Assembly (NCBI RefSeq): GCF_000974445.1
Contig: NZ_BBOJ01000012.1
Coordinates: 62,001 to 126,000 of the forward strand
Direction of reading: 5' to 3'
DNA from: Lentzea aerocolonigenes
GTDB taxonomy: Bacteria; Actinomycetota; Actinomycetes; Mycobacteriales; Pseudonocardiaceae
DNA: 64,000 nucleotides
Shown here: piece by piece, positions 7,208 through 15,778 of the stretch
How positions within the stretch are numbered: position 1 is the first letter of the stretch
How the letters are laid out: every line of letters starts with the position of its first letter
Notes under the pieces: generated by a model
Database searches by the model: none
What the model saw: only the letters and a program-made list of their open reading frames with translations
What the model was told of the DNA's origin: nothing
Program-made: the position numbers and the translations under genes

Positions 7208-8341
7208 TTACGCCGTGTGCAGCGTCAGCCCGTAGACGCTCAGGATCTCGTTGATCGGCTGGAACCACGTGCGGCCGCCACTCGAGCAGTTGCCGTAGCC
7301 GCCGGACGTCACGCCCTGCGCCTGGTCGCCGGTGATGAACGAACCGCCGGAGTCGCCGCCCTCGGCGCACACGCTCGTACCCGCCATCTGGTGCACGTCA
7401 CCCTGTTCGTAGCGGATGGTCTCGTTGCGGCTCTGGATCACGCCGCAGTGCCAGTGCGTCGTCGAGCCCGAGCGGCACACGGAGGTACCGACCGGCGCCT
7501 CCCAGGAGCCGCGCACCAGGGCGTCGCTCACCTGTCCCCAGCCGAGCACGACGGGCACGGTCCACCAGCCACCGCCGGTGCGGACCCAGCCGTAGTCGTT
7601 GCCGGGGAAGGAAGAACCGACGAACTCGCCCTGCCAGGACCGGTCCCAGCCGTAGACGTTCCAGGCGCCAACGTTGCAGTGCCCGGCGGTCACGTAGCCG
7701 CCGTACACGGAGAACCCGATCGAGCACCGCACGTTGCCGGTGTAGAACGGGTCGCCGCCGACGGTGCCCGCCGCGAACGGCTTCGGCTGCTGGACCCCTT
7801 CGGTGCGCACGGTGATCGTGCCGAGCTGACGTGCCTTGTCCAGGAACGCGGCGACCTCGGCGGTCTGCTTGCCGGCCTCGACGTTCACCACGACCGTTCC
7901 GGTGCGCGGGTCGGGGTGCCAGCTCGCGACCGCGCGCGGCACGGCACCGGTGGCGGACAGGGCGTCGAGGCGGTTCTTCTGAGCCGCCATCGATCCGGCC
8001 GAGCGGCCGACGACCGCGGTGTCCGCGCCGACGGCCTCGACCCGGCGGGCGGCCGCCTGGTCGGTGACGGCGACGACCAGCCTGTTGCGGGCCTCGTCGA
8101 ACCAGCTGCCCGCGTAGGCGGTGCCGGCTTCGGCTTCCGCGCGCGGTGCGAGCACCGACGCGCGCTGTTCTTTCTCCAGACGTAGTCGAGCCTGCTGTTC
8201 GGTCAGGCCGAACGCCGAGGTCATCGCGGTGAGCAAGCCGGGTGACATCTCTTTCGCGGACGCCTGGGCAGGAGCGGTGAAGGTCGACCCGACGAGTACG
8301 AGTGCCAGCGCGGGAACGATTCTGGGCAGGGTGAAGCGCAT
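7208..8341 (-). CDS. Secreted alpha-lytic/streptogrisin-type serine protease with pro-region
   Basis: The ATG at 8341 is preceded by AAGGAG. The 377-residue precursor has a signal peptide ending near QASA, a pro-region of about 150 residues and a mature S1E-type domain starting near GGDPFYTG. The catalytic triad is visible as TAGHC, NDYGWVR and GGDSGGS, with cysteines in pairs (CSIGFS with HC; CRSG with HC; CAEG with C). Such enzymes are exported as zymogens and mature by clipping of their own pro-region. A CebR-like palindrome lies about 60 bases upstream of the start codon, and a stem-loop follows the gene. Confidence 0.93.
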   Translation of the reverse strand: MRFTLPRIVPALALVLVGSTFTAPAQASAKEMSPGLLTAMTSAFGLTEQQARLRLEKEQRASVLAPRAEAEAGTAYAGSWFDEARNRLVVAVTDQAAARRVEAVGADTAVVGRSAGSMAAQKNRLDALSATGAVPRAVASWHPDPRTGTVVVNVEAGKQTAEVAAFLDKARQLGTITVRTEGVQQPKPFAAGTVGGDPFYTGNVRCSIGFSVYGGYVTAGHCNVGAWNVYGWDRSWQGEFVGSSFPGNDYGWVRTGGGWWTVPVVLGWGQVSDALVRGSWEAPVGTSVCRSGSTTHWHCGVIQSRNETIRYEQGDVHQMAGTSVCAEGGDSGGSFITGDQAQGVTSGGYGNCSSGGRTWFQPINEILSVYGLTLHTA

Positions 8342-8400
8342 GCTCTTCTCCTTGTCCGTACAGGGATCGCTGCCCGCCCAGTGGCGAGCAGCGGCGAACA

Positions 8401-8414
8401 TGAGAGCGCTCCCA
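8401..8414. promoter_or_regulatory. CebR/LacI-type operator-like box upstream of protease gene
   Basis: TGAGAGCGCTCCCA matches the Streptomyces CebR consensus TGGGAGCGCTCCCA at 13 of 14 positions. It lies 60 bases upstream of the minus-strand protease start. The consensus is from established knowledge of LacI-family cellulose-sensing repressors; binding here is inferred. A related 12-of-14 box lies upstream of the GH2 gene near 48.57 kb. Confidence 0.5.
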
Positions 8415-8463
8415 AGGTGCAGCAGGCAGACCTCGGCGGTCAACGGCTGACACAAGACCTGTC

Positions 8464-8486
8464 CTGTCCGGTTCCTGCCCGGACAG
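8464..8486. terminator. Stem-loop after the alcohol dehydrogenase gene
   Basis: CTGTCCGG and CCGGACAG form a perfect eight-base stem with a seven-base loop, 14 bases beyond the minus-strand dehydrogenase stop. Confidence 0.55.
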
Positions 8487-8499
8487 ACGGAAACGGGCG

Positions 8500-9600
8500 T
8501 CAACCCATCACGACGACCTGGCGCACGGCCTCTCCCGACGCGAGCTTCGCGAACCCCTCGTTGATCTCGGTGAGCGTGAGCCGTCCGGACAGGAGTCCGT
8601 CGACCGGCAGTCGTCCGGCGCGGTACAGCTCGACGAACCGCGGCACGTCCCGGCGCGGCACGCACGAGCCGAGGTAGCTGCCCTTGAGCGTGCGTTCCTC
8701 GGCGACCAGGTTCAACGCGGGCAACGTGACGGTCCGGTCCGGGTGCGGCAGTCCGACCGTGACCGTGGTGCCGCCGACGGCCGTTGCGGCGTAAGCCTGT
8801 TCGAACACCGCCGCGACCCCGGTGGTGTCGATGACCTTGTCCGCGCCACCGCCGGTGAGGTCCCGCACGTGCGTCACCACGTCCGGTCCCCCGGCCGCCT
8901 CGTGCGTCGCGCCGAGGGTGAGCGCCAGCTTCCGCTTGTGCTCGACCACGTCCACCGCGACGACCTGCGTGGCACCGGCCGTGATCGCCGCGAGCACCGC
9001 GGCCAGCCCGACACCGCCGAGCCCGAACACCGCGACCCTGTCCCCCGGCACGACGTTCGCGCTGTAGAAAGCCGCTCCCGCACCGGTCAGCACGGCGCAC
9101 CCGAACAACGCGGCGACGTCGAGCGGCAGGTCCGGCGGCACGAGCGTGGCGGACCTGCCGGAGATCACGGTGTACTCGGCGAAACCGGACACTCCCAGGT
9201 GGTGGTGGGGCCGCGTGCCGTCCGGCAGGGTCCACCTGCGGTGCCCGCCCAGCAGCGTGCCGTCGCGGTTCGCAACAGCGCCCGGTTCGCACAACGCCTG
9301 CCGTCCCGACGCGCAACGACGACAGGCACCGCACGCGGGCACGAACGACATCACGACGTGGTCGCCGGGCGCGAACTCGGCATTGGGCCCTGCCTCGACG
9401 ACCTCGCCCGCCGCCTCGTGGCCGAGCACCATGGGCAGCGGCCAGAGGCGTGAGCCGTCGATCACGGACAGGTCGGAGTGGCACAGCCCGGTGGCGTGCA
9501 CGCGCACCAGCAGCTCGCCGGGGCCCGGCGGGTCCAGTTCGAGGTCGACGATCTCCAGCGGACCACCGACTCCGGTCAGCACGGCACCTCGCGTCCTCAT
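8500..9600 (-). CDS. Zinc-dependent medium-chain alcohol dehydrogenase
   Basis: The ATG at 9600 overlaps the stop of the upstream thioesterase gene (ATGA) and begins MRTRGAVLTG, a standard MDR N-terminus. The catalytic zinc ligands fit GLCHSDL and the GHEAAGEV motif. The structural zinc lobe is CGACRRCASGRQALC. The NAD-binding loop is GLGGVGLA. The length of 366 residues is normal for class III-like/mycothiol-type dehydrogenases, which oxidise alcohols or thiol-aldehyde adducts. It is translationally coupled to a hotdog thioesterase, suggesting a shared acyl/alcohol substrate. Confidence 0.9.
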   Translation of the reverse strand: MRTRGAVLTGVGGPLEIVDLELDPPGPGELLVRVHATGLCHSDLSVIDGSRLWPLPMVLGHEAAGEVVEAGPNAEFAPGDHVVMSFVPACGACRRCASGRQALCEPGAVANRDGTLLGGHRRWTLPDGTRPHHHLGVSGFAEYTVISGRSATLVPPDLPLDVAALFGCAVLTGAGAAFYSANVVPGDRVAVFGLGGVGLAAVLAAITAGATQVVAVDVVEHKRKLALTLGATHEAAGGPDVVTHVRDLTGGGADKVIDTTGVAAVFEQAYAATAVGGTTVTVGLPHPDRTVTLPALNLVAEERTLKGSYLGSCVPRRDVPRFVELYRAGRLPVDGLLSGRLTLTEINEGFAKLASGEAVRQVVVMG

Positions 9601-10010
9601 GCGACCAGCCCTTCCATCCGTGCGCGCAGGTCTGCGGGAATCTCCACCGGTTTGCGGGTCGTCCTGTCCACGAACACGTGCACGAAGTGGCCTTCCGCGA
9701 CGACGTCGTCCCGCCCCTCCAGGAAGAAGCCGACCTCGTAGCGCACGCTCGACCGGCCGAGGTGCCCAATCCGCAGGCCCGCGTCCACCGCGTCCGGGAA
9801 CGACACGGAGGCGCGGTAGTTGCAGTGGGACTCCACGCACAGGCCGATCGCACCGCCGTCGTGGATGTCGAGCCCGGCTTCGGTGATCAGCCACGTGTTG
9901 ATCACGGTGTCCATCCACGCGTAGTGGACGACGTTGTTGACGTGCCCGTACACGTCGTTGTCGGCCCACCGCGTCGGAATCCGCTGCCAGTGCCGGTAGC
10001 TGTCGCGCAC
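9597..10010 (-). CDS. 4-hydroxybenzoyl-CoA thioesterase/YbgC-type hotdog thioesterase
   Basis: The GTG at 10010 sits four bases after AGGAGA and gives 137 residues. The hotdog signature RWADNDVYGHVNNVVHYAW carries the catalytic aspartate, and a second family segment reads YRASVSFPDAVDAGLR. These enzymes hydrolyse acyl-CoA or aryl-CoA thioesters in the cytoplasm. The stop codon overlaps the start of the alcohol dehydrogenase, so the two are co-translated. The LuxR regulator gene ends 11 bases upstream on the same strand and may belong to the same transcript. Confidence 0.87.
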   Translation of the reverse strand: MRDSYRHWQRIPTRWADNDVYGHVNNVVHYAWMDTVINTWLITEAGLDIHDGGAIGLCVESHCNYRASVSFPDAVDAGLRIGHLGRSSVRYEVGFFLEGRDDVVAEGHFVHVFVDRTTRKPVEIPADLRARMEGLVA

Positions 10011-10021
10011 ACACTCTCCTC

Positions 10022-12679
10022 TCACCCGAGCATCCTGCTGAGCTCGACCCTCGACCGCACGCCGAGCCGCGCGAAGATGTTGCGCAGGTGGTGCTCGACG
10101 GTGCGGTGGCTCAGGAACAACCGCGCGGCGATCTCGCGGTTCGTCGCACCCTCCGCGACCAGTCCGGCGATCTGCGCCTGCTGCGGCGTCAGATCGGGGT
10201 GGTGCCGCGGCTCGCCGGTGGGGTCGCCAGCCGCGCGCAGTTCGGCACGGGCGCGGGCGACCCAGTGATCGGCCTGGTAGGTCTGGAAGATGCGCACGGC
10301 GTCCCGCAGGTGTTCGCGCGCCGCCTTGGGTTTGCGTCCGCGCCGCAACCGGTTCCCGTACAGCAGCTCGGTCTTCGCGAGCTCCAGCGCGGTGCCGCTC
10401 GCGCGGTGCAGCCGGATCGCTTCCTCGAAGTGCTCGTCGGCGGTTCCGCTCTGCAGCAGCGCGTGGCAGCGGTGCGACAGCGCCAGCCGGGCCGCGCTGC
10501 CCGTGGCACAGGCCCACTTCTCGTACCGTTGCAGCGCTCTGTCCCCTGTGGATGGTTCGCCGCACGCGACGGCGGCCTCGACCACGTGCGGCGCGGCCAT
10601 GACCTTGATGCCGACGTGTCCGGAGTGCAGCCGCAGCCGCCCCAGTGCGTCGGCGGGCCGGTCGCGCGTGAGGTCGACGCACGCGAACGCCCACGCGCCC
10701 AACGTGCCCGGCCTGATGAGCCCGCGCTGGTTGATGTGCTCGGTGGCGGTGCCCATGCGGTCGAGCGCGCTGTCCGCGTCCCCGCGCAACGCCGAGAGCA
10801 GCGCGAGGATCGTGAGGTGGTCGACCACGGCGTTGTGCTGGCCGATCGCCGTCGCCGCGTGCACGCCCTCGGTGGCAGCGGCGAGCGCGGCGGCGTGCTG
10901 GTCCAGCAACAACGCCGACAGCGCCCGGTACACCAGCGCCCACGGCACCAACGCGTTGAGCCCGCTCTCCCGCGCCGACGTGACCGCACTGGTCGCGAGC
11001 TCGTGCGACCGCCGCGCGTCCCCCAGCACGTACGCCGCCTGGCTGGCCCAGATCCGCGCCTGCGGCCCAGGCACCTCACCGGCGAGCTCGACCACCTCGC
11101 GCAGCACGGGCAGCGCCTCGTCGTGCCGCCCGCCGAACGTCGCCGCCATGCCGATCAGGTGGTCGAGCGTGAGCCGCGTGGCGAGCGGCTCGTCAGCGCG
11201 CCGGATCTGTTTCGCGAACTCCGCCGCTGTGGCGTGCCTGCCGTGATCACCCGAGATGTTCGCCGCCTCACCCGCGAACCCGAGCGCCGCGACGGCAAGG
11301 GTGCGCCGCGTCCCGGCCAGGCTCTTGGCGGCACGGATCAGCCGGTCGGCCGCGACGTCTGGAAGGCTCTCTCCCAGGTCGATGCCACCCATGACGAGGT
11401 CCACGAGCGCCCTGAGCTCGGGCGTGTCGGTGAGCGTGAGCGCGGTGCGCAGGGCGTTTCGAGCCCGGTGCGGCGCCCCGTGCGTCCAGTGGTCCCCGGC
11501 GGCGTGGAGCAGGCTCTTGGCCTTCTTGCCGGGGTCGCTCGTCAGCCGGGCAGCACGGTCGTGGTCGCGAGCTGCGGAGGCGTAGTCACCACGTCGGCGG
11601 GCGTCCTCCGCGTGGTTCGTGAGGACTTCGGAGAGCCTTTCGTCGTTGTTGACAACCGCCTGGTGCCACGTGCGTTGTGGACCTGGCGGCAACCACTCGG
11701 CGAGCTCGGCGTGTGCCTTGCGGCGCAATTCGAGCGGAACGTCCGCTCTGAGCGCGGACCGGACCAGCCGGCGCGAGTCGAGCAACTCGCCCGCCTCGAC
11801 CACGGCTTCCCAGTCCCGGCGGGCCAGCGCTTCGGCGTCGAGGTCCTCGTCGACCGCGGCCAGCGCCGTGATGAGCTGCGCGCGGGGCGACAGGGCGGTG
11901 AACTTGGCGCGGAGGCGGGTGCGCAGGGCGCTGTTCTCCGGCAGCACGTCAGGGGCTGGCTCGGTGGCGCCGAGCTGGCCGTGCGTCAGCGCTGTGGCCA
12001 GCTCGACGAGCGCCAGCGGGTTGCCGCAGGCCAGATCGGCGAGGTCGACGGCGAGGGTCGCGGGGATGCCGGGTACGAGGTCGTGCAGGACGCGCATGCT
12101 CGTGGCGCGGTCGAGGGGGCCGAGGGTGATGCAGGGCAGGCCGCGAGGGTCGCCTTCGGTGGCGATGAGGAGGGCGGCGCTCGTGCCGGCGACGTCGTGG
12201 GCGAGCTGTCGCAGGTCGTCGTCGATGGCGGGGACGTCTGCGCACAGCAGTGGGGTGTAGGTGTGGCGTGCGGCGTTGAGCAGGGAGGTTTTGCCGGAGC
12301 CGGGCTCGCCTCGCAGGACCAGGGCTCCGCCTCGGCCTGCTCGGGCGCGTTCCAGCAGGGAGTGGATGGCTTGGAGCTGGTCGGCGCGGCCACGCAGGAC
12401 GAGGGGCTCGCCGCTGGCCGCCGCATTAGTGGTTGCGCGCTGGCCGTCGCGGGCCAGGCGCTCGCGGTCGACGAACGCGCCGTCGGTGACGTCTCGCCCG
12501 TCGCTGTCGATGCGCGCACGACCGCCCAACGCGCCGTGTGCTTCGCCTCGCCCGTCACCGCCCACACGCGCACGTCCCACCAACGCGCCGTCGCCTGCAT
12601 CCTGCCCATCGCCGCCCATGCGCGCACGACCACCCAACGCGTCGTCGGCGACGCGCTGCCGGTCCCGCCCACGCAGCAT
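10022..12679 (-). CDS. Large LuxR-family (LAL-type) ATPase transcriptional regulator
   Basis: About 885 residues if the ATG at 12679 is used. The start is uncertain because no good ribosome-binding site was found; a GTG at 12742 and starts inside the repeat are alternatives. A P-loop GEPGSGKTSLL lies near residue 110, followed by an AAA/NB-type core, a long TPR-like helical middle, and a C-terminal LuxR helix-turn-helix (LTPQQAQIAGLVAEGATNRE, RTVEHHLRNIF). The first ~83 residues contain four 18-residue tandem repeats absent from ordinary LAL proteins. It diverges from the cutinase-like gene and precedes the thioesterase/dehydrogenase pair, so either could be its target. Confidence 0.88.
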   Translation of the reverse strand: MLRGRDRQRVADDALGGRARMGGDGQDAGDGALVGRARVGGDGRGEAHGALGGRARIDSDGRDVTDGAFVDRERLARDGQRATTNAAASGEPLVLRGRADQLQAIHSLLERARAGRGGALVLRGEPGSGKTSLLNAARHTYTPLLCADVPAIDDDLRQLAHDVAGTSAALLIATEGDPRGLPCITLGPLDRATSMRVLHDLVPGIPATLAVDLADLACGNPLALVELATALTHGQLGATEPAPDVLPENSALRTRLRAKFTALSPRAQLITALAAVDEDLDAEALARRDWEAVVEAGELLDSRRLVRSALRADVPLELRRKAHAELAEWLPPGPQRTWHQAVVNNDERLSEVLTNHAEDARRRGDYASAARDHDRAARLTSDPGKKAKSLLHAAGDHWTHGAPHRARNALRTALTLTDTPELRALVDLVMGGIDLGESLPDVAADRLIRAAKSLAGTRRTLAVAALGFAGEAANISGDHGRHATAAEFAKQIRRADEPLATRLTLDHLIGMAATFGGRHDEALPVLREVVELAGEVPGPQARIWASQAAYVLGDARRSHELATSAVTSARESGLNALVPWALVYRALSALLLDQHAAALAAATEGVHAATAIGQHNAVVDHLTILALLSALRGDADSALDRMGTATEHINQRGLIRPGTLGAWAFACVDLTRDRPADALGRLRLHSGHVGIKVMAAPHVVEAAVACGEPSTGDRALQRYEKWACATGSAARLALSHRCHALLQSGTADEHFEEAIRLHRASGTALELAKTELLYGNRLRRGRKPKAAREHLRDAVRIFQTYQADHWVARARAELRAAGDPTGEPRHHPDLTPQQAQIAGLVAEGATNREIAARLFLSHRTVEHHLRNIFARLGVRSRVELSRMLG
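12431..12646 (-). repeat. Four tandem 54-bp units at the 5' end of the LuxR regulator gene
   Basis: Four consecutive 54-base units encode an 18-residue motif of the form D-G-A-L-x-G-R-A-R-x-G-G-D-G-R-D-x-x. The first three copies are close; the fourth (DGAFVDRERLARDGQRAT) is diverged. The period is exact in both DNA and protein. It is either a repetitive N-terminal extension or an untranslated leader repeat, depending on the true start codon. Confidence 0.8.
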
Positions 12680-12850
12680 CTGGCCAGTCTTACGGCCCCA
12701 CGACAACAGACGGAAGAGCTCAGGCCGAAATTCACCTACCACCGTTAGTTTTGCCACCGAAGTTGTCCGCGACAGACCGGTGGTTCCACCGATGCGGACG
12801 CGCGAACCGGGGTTGCAGGGTCGAAGCCTCACCGTCCCCTGCCGAATGAG

Positions 12851-13714
12851 GTGTACAGCGCCGTGCAACTCCGAACCCTGATACCCATCGCGCTCACGAT
12901 CCTGCTCACGAGCACCGGCACCGCCCAGGCCGCGGCCAACCCGTACGAACGCGGGCCCGCTCCCACCGTCGCGAGCATCGAGGCGGCTCGCGGGCCGTTC
13001 GCGACGGCGGAGACCACCGTGCCGGCGACGGTCGGGGGCTTCGGTGGCGGCACGATCTACTACCCGACCAGCACCGAGCAAGGGACGTTCGGCGCGGTCG
13101 CGATCTCGCCCGGCTTCATCAGCACGCAGGCCAACATCTCGTGGCTGGGGCCGCGCCTCGCGTCCCAGGGCTTCGTGGTGATCACCATCGACACGATCAC
13201 GATCTGGGACCAGCCCGACCAGCGGGCCACCCAGCTGCTCGCGGCGTTGGACTACCTGACGCAGCAGAGCACCGTGCGGTCGCGGATCGACGCCACGCGG
13301 CTCGGTGTCATGGGGCACTCGATGGGCGGTGGTGGGTCCCTGCGCGCCGCCACCCAGCGGCCGGCGCTCCAGGCGGCCATTCCGCTGACCCCCTGGCACA
13401 CCACGAAGAGCTGGCCGGCGGTCACCGTCCCCACGATGGTGATCGGCGCGGAGAACGACTCCATCGCGCCGGTCGCGCAGCACTCCGAGCCGTTCTACAC
13501 GAGTATGCCGTCCACACTGGACAAGGCGTACCTCGAGCTCAACAACGCCTCGCACCTCGCACCGAACTCGGCCAACGTCACGATCGCCAAGTACAGCATC
13601 TCGTGGCTCAAGCGGTTCATCGACAACGACACCCGCTACGAGCAGTTCCTCTGCCCGCCACCGAAGCCCAGCACGCTGATCGAGGAGTACCGGGACACCT
13701 GCCCGCATTCCTGA
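12851..13714 (+). CDS. Secreted cutinase/polyester hydrolase, close to the LCC and TfCut2 family
   Basis: A 287-residue alpha/beta hydrolase with a signal peptide (LIPIALTILLTSTGTAQA). A second GTG at 12863 is also a possible start. Mature-domain landmarks are NPYERGPAPT, GFGGGTIYYPT, GHSMGGGGSL (nucleophile Ser), GAENDSIAP (catalytic Asp), NNASHLAPNS (catalytic His) and a C-terminal pair of cysteines for the family disulfide. The order and spacing match actinobacterial polyester-degrading cutinases. At the oxyanion position after SPG the residue is Phe where LCC, TfCut2 and IsPETase have Tyr; GHSMG and PLTPWHT are of the cutinase rather than the Ideonella type. It would act on cutin or short-chain polyesters outside the cell. 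Confidence 0.93.
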   Translation: MYSAVQLRTLIPIALTILLTSTGTAQAAANPYERGPAPTVASIEAARGPFATAETTVPATVGGFGGGTIYYPTSTEQGTFGAVAISPGFISTQANISWLGPRLASQGFVVITIDTITIWDQPDQRATQLLAALDYLTQQSTVRSRIDATRLGVMGHSMGGGGSLRAATQRPALQAAIPLTPWHTTKSWPAVTVPTMVIGAENDSIAPVAQHSEPFYTSMPSTLDKAYLELNNASHLAPNSANVTIAKYSISWLKRFIDNDTRYEQFLCPPPKPSTLIEEYRDTCPHS

Positions 13715-13724
13715 GAACGCAACA

Positions 13725-13754
13725 CCGTGTGCGGACAGAACCGTCCGCACACGG
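13725..13754. terminator. Bidirectional terminator, 12-bp perfect stem
   Basis: CCGTGTGCGGAC and GTCCGCACACGG pair perfectly around a six-base loop between two convergent genes (stops at 13714 and 13761), so it can serve both. Confidence 0.8.
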
Positions 13755-13760
13755 CTCGCG

Positions 13761-14255
13761 TCACCTCGTGGGCGGCGCCTGCTGCTGACCCTGCTGCTGA
13801 CCGCGCTGCCCCGGCTCGACCACGCTCGACGCCACCGCCTTGCCGTCCTCGGTCTCGGCGATCACGGTCACCGTGTCGCCCTGCGCGACGCCTTCCATCA
13901 CCGTGTCGGCATCCACCACGTAGGTCTTCGTGTACCCGTCGGTCGACTTGACCTCGATGGACGTGTCGCTGAGCGAGGTCACGGAACCCGTCTGGAACTC
14001 GCCGTGGGTCGCCGAGCCGAACGCCTGTCCGCGCGGTCCCCCACCGCCGTCCGGTGGGGTGCCGCCCATGCCGCCCATGCCGCCGGGGCCGCCCGTGGCC
14101 TCGGTCTGCGTGCCGCTGGCCGCGTAGATCGCCACGCCACCGGCCGCCGCGATGCCGACGGCGATGGCCACCGCGGCGACGGTCTTCTTCACGTTCCACC
14201 CCTGGCGAGGGGTGGTGTCGGGTGAGCCCCACTCCTGGGGTTGCTGTTCGGTCAT
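13761..14255 (-). CDS. DUF5666-like single-pass exported protein
   Basis: The ATG at 14255 starts MTEQQPQEWGSPDT and gives 164 residues. A cytoplasmic tail of about 22 residues precedes one membrane helix (KTVAAVAIAVGIAAAGGVAIYAA) and a Gly/Met/Pro-rich low-complexity linker (GGPGGMGGMGG). A compact beta domain with TGSVTSLSDTSIEVKSTDG and GDTVTVIAETEDGKAVAS follows, ending in a Gln-rich tail. The beta domain matches the DUF5666 pattern. The function is unknown. It diverges from the sensor kinase gene at 14354 with about 98 bases between, so the two may share control. Confidence 0.75.
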   Translation of the reverse strand: MTEQQPQEWGSPDTTPRQGWNVKKTVAAVAIAVGIAAAGGVAIYAASGTQTEATGGPGGMGGMGGTPPDGGGGPRGQAFGSATHGEFQTGSVTSLSDTSIEVKSTDGYTKTYVVDADTVMEGVAQGDTVTVIAETEDGKAVASSVVEPGQRGQQQGQQQAPPTR

Positions 14256-14353
14256 GACGACCACCGTCGCGGCGGTTTCTGTGCTGAGCCTGTGCGGCAC
14301 GTCAGCACCACCTGTGGACCGTTCACAGCTCGTGCACAGCAACAGCGGCCACG

Positions 14354-15760
14354 ATGGCGCGAACCATGACCTCACCACTGCGGCCCCGCACGTTGCGCGG
14401 CAAGCTCATCGCCGGCCAGATCGCCCTGCTCACCGTCGTGTGCCTGGTGATCGGCGGTGTCTCCGCGCTCGCGTTGCGCGAGTTCCTCGACAGCAACCTC
14501 GACCGCGAGGTCACGACGCTCAAGCAGCCGCCGCCCGGATCACCGGGGCCCGCGCTCGGCATCAACGCCGCGATCGGCCCGGACGGGACGATCTCCGGCA
14601 CGATCGAGCTGCCGGAGTGGTCCGCACCCCGCCAGCTCTCCCCGTCCGGGATCGAAGCACTCGCGCAACTGCCGGGCGGCCTCCAGACCGTCGATCTCGG
14701 TGAGGCGGGCGAGTTCCGGGTCGTCACCGACCGGATGCGGATCAAGGGCCTCTCCACGGGCGCGGCCGACGCCGTGCTGTGGAACATGATCTGGCTGTTC
14801 CTCGGACTGGCCACGGCCAGCGCGGCCGCCGTGGTGCTCGTGGGCAGGAAGATCGTCCAACGAGCACTCGTGCCGTTGGACCGCGTCGCCACGACCGCAG
14901 CCCGCGTCTCCGAACTCCCGTTGCACGAAGGAGAAGTCGCGCTCGCCGAACGCGTCCCGGACGAGGACACCGATCCGCGCACCGAGGTCGGCAAGGTCGG
15001 CGCGGCGGTCAACCGGATGCTCGGGCACGTCGGCGACGCGCTGAAAGCCAGGCACGACGGCGAACTGCGGCTGCGGCAGTTCGTCGCGGACGCTTCGCAC
15101 GAGCTGCGCACCCCGCTGGCCTCGATCCGCGGGTACGCCGAGCTCGCCCGGCGCGCGAACGAGGACGTGCCACCGCACTTCGCGCACGCCATGAGCCGGG
15201 TGGAGTCCGAGGCGCTGCGCATGACGGCCCTGGTCGAGGACCTCCTGCTGCTGGCACGGCTCGACGCGGGCCGTCCGCTCGAACGCGAGGACGTCGACCT
15301 GTCCCGGCTCGTGCTGGACGTGGTCGGTGACGCCAGGATCGCGGGCCCGCAGCACCGCTGGCAACTGGAGCTGCCCACCGCCCCGGTCGTGGTCGTCGGC
15401 GACGGCCAACGGCTGCACCAGGTGCTCGCCAACCTGTTGTCCAACGCCCGCACGCACACCCCGCCGGGCACCACCGTCACCACCGGCCTGTCAGTCCACA
15501 ACGGACGGACACAGCTCACCGTCACGGACGACGGACCGGGCATCCCGCAGAACCTCCAGGTGTTCGAACGGTTCGCGCGCGGCGACGGGTCACGGTCGCG
15601 CGCGGCGGGCAGCACCGGGCTCGGGCTCTCGATCGTCGCCGCCGTGGTCGGCGCGCACGACGGTGACGTGTCCGTGGCGAGCGTGCCGGGGCGGACGACG
15701 TTCACCGTCTCCTTGCACACAGGTCTTTCACAGCAGAGGCACACGACCGACCCAGGATAG
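14354..15760 (+). CDS. Two-transmembrane sensor histidine kinase (HAMP-HisKA-HATPase)
   Basis: The 468-residue protein has a helix at about 18-42, an extracytoplasmic sensor of about 95 residues, a second helix near 141-163, then HAMP. The phosphoacceptor motif is FVADASHELRTPLASIRGYAEL. ATPase boxes are NLLSNARTHTPPG (N), DDGPGIP (G1) and GSTGLGLSIV (G2). A second ATG 12 bases downstream is an alternative start. No response regulator is adjacent, although these kinases usually follow one directly. The gene ends 18 bases before the glycosyltransferase operon and probably reads into it. Confidence 0.93.
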   Translation: MARTMTSPLRPRTLRGKLIAGQIALLTVVCLVIGGVSALALREFLDSNLDREVTTLKQPPPGSPGPALGINAAIGPDGTISGTIELPEWSAPRQLSPSGIEALAQLPGGLQTVDLGEAGEFRVVTDRMRIKGLSTGAADAVLWNMIWLFLGLATASAAAVVLVGRKIVQRALVPLDRVATTAARVSELPLHEGEVALAERVPDEDTDPRTEVGKVGAAVNRMLGHVGDALKARHDGELRLRQFVADASHELRTPLASIRGYAELARRANEDVPPHFAHAMSRVESEALRMTALVEDLLLLARLDAGRPLEREDVDLSRLVLDVVGDARIAGPQHRWQLELPTAPVVVVGDGQRLHQVLANLLSNARTHTPPGTTVTTGLSVHNGRTQLTVTDDGPGIPQNLQVFERFARGDGSRSRAAGSTGLGLSIVAAVVGAHDGDVSVASVPGRTTFTVSLHTGLSQQRHTTDPG

Positions 15761-15778
15761 GCCGCGAACCTCGTCCGC

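Noticed and set aside
12829..13053. Extension of the LuxR regulator through the cutinase promoter region on the minus strand
   Set aside because: The frame stays open by GC bias only; the conserved regulator domains begin much later and the opposite strand encodes a complete cutinase.
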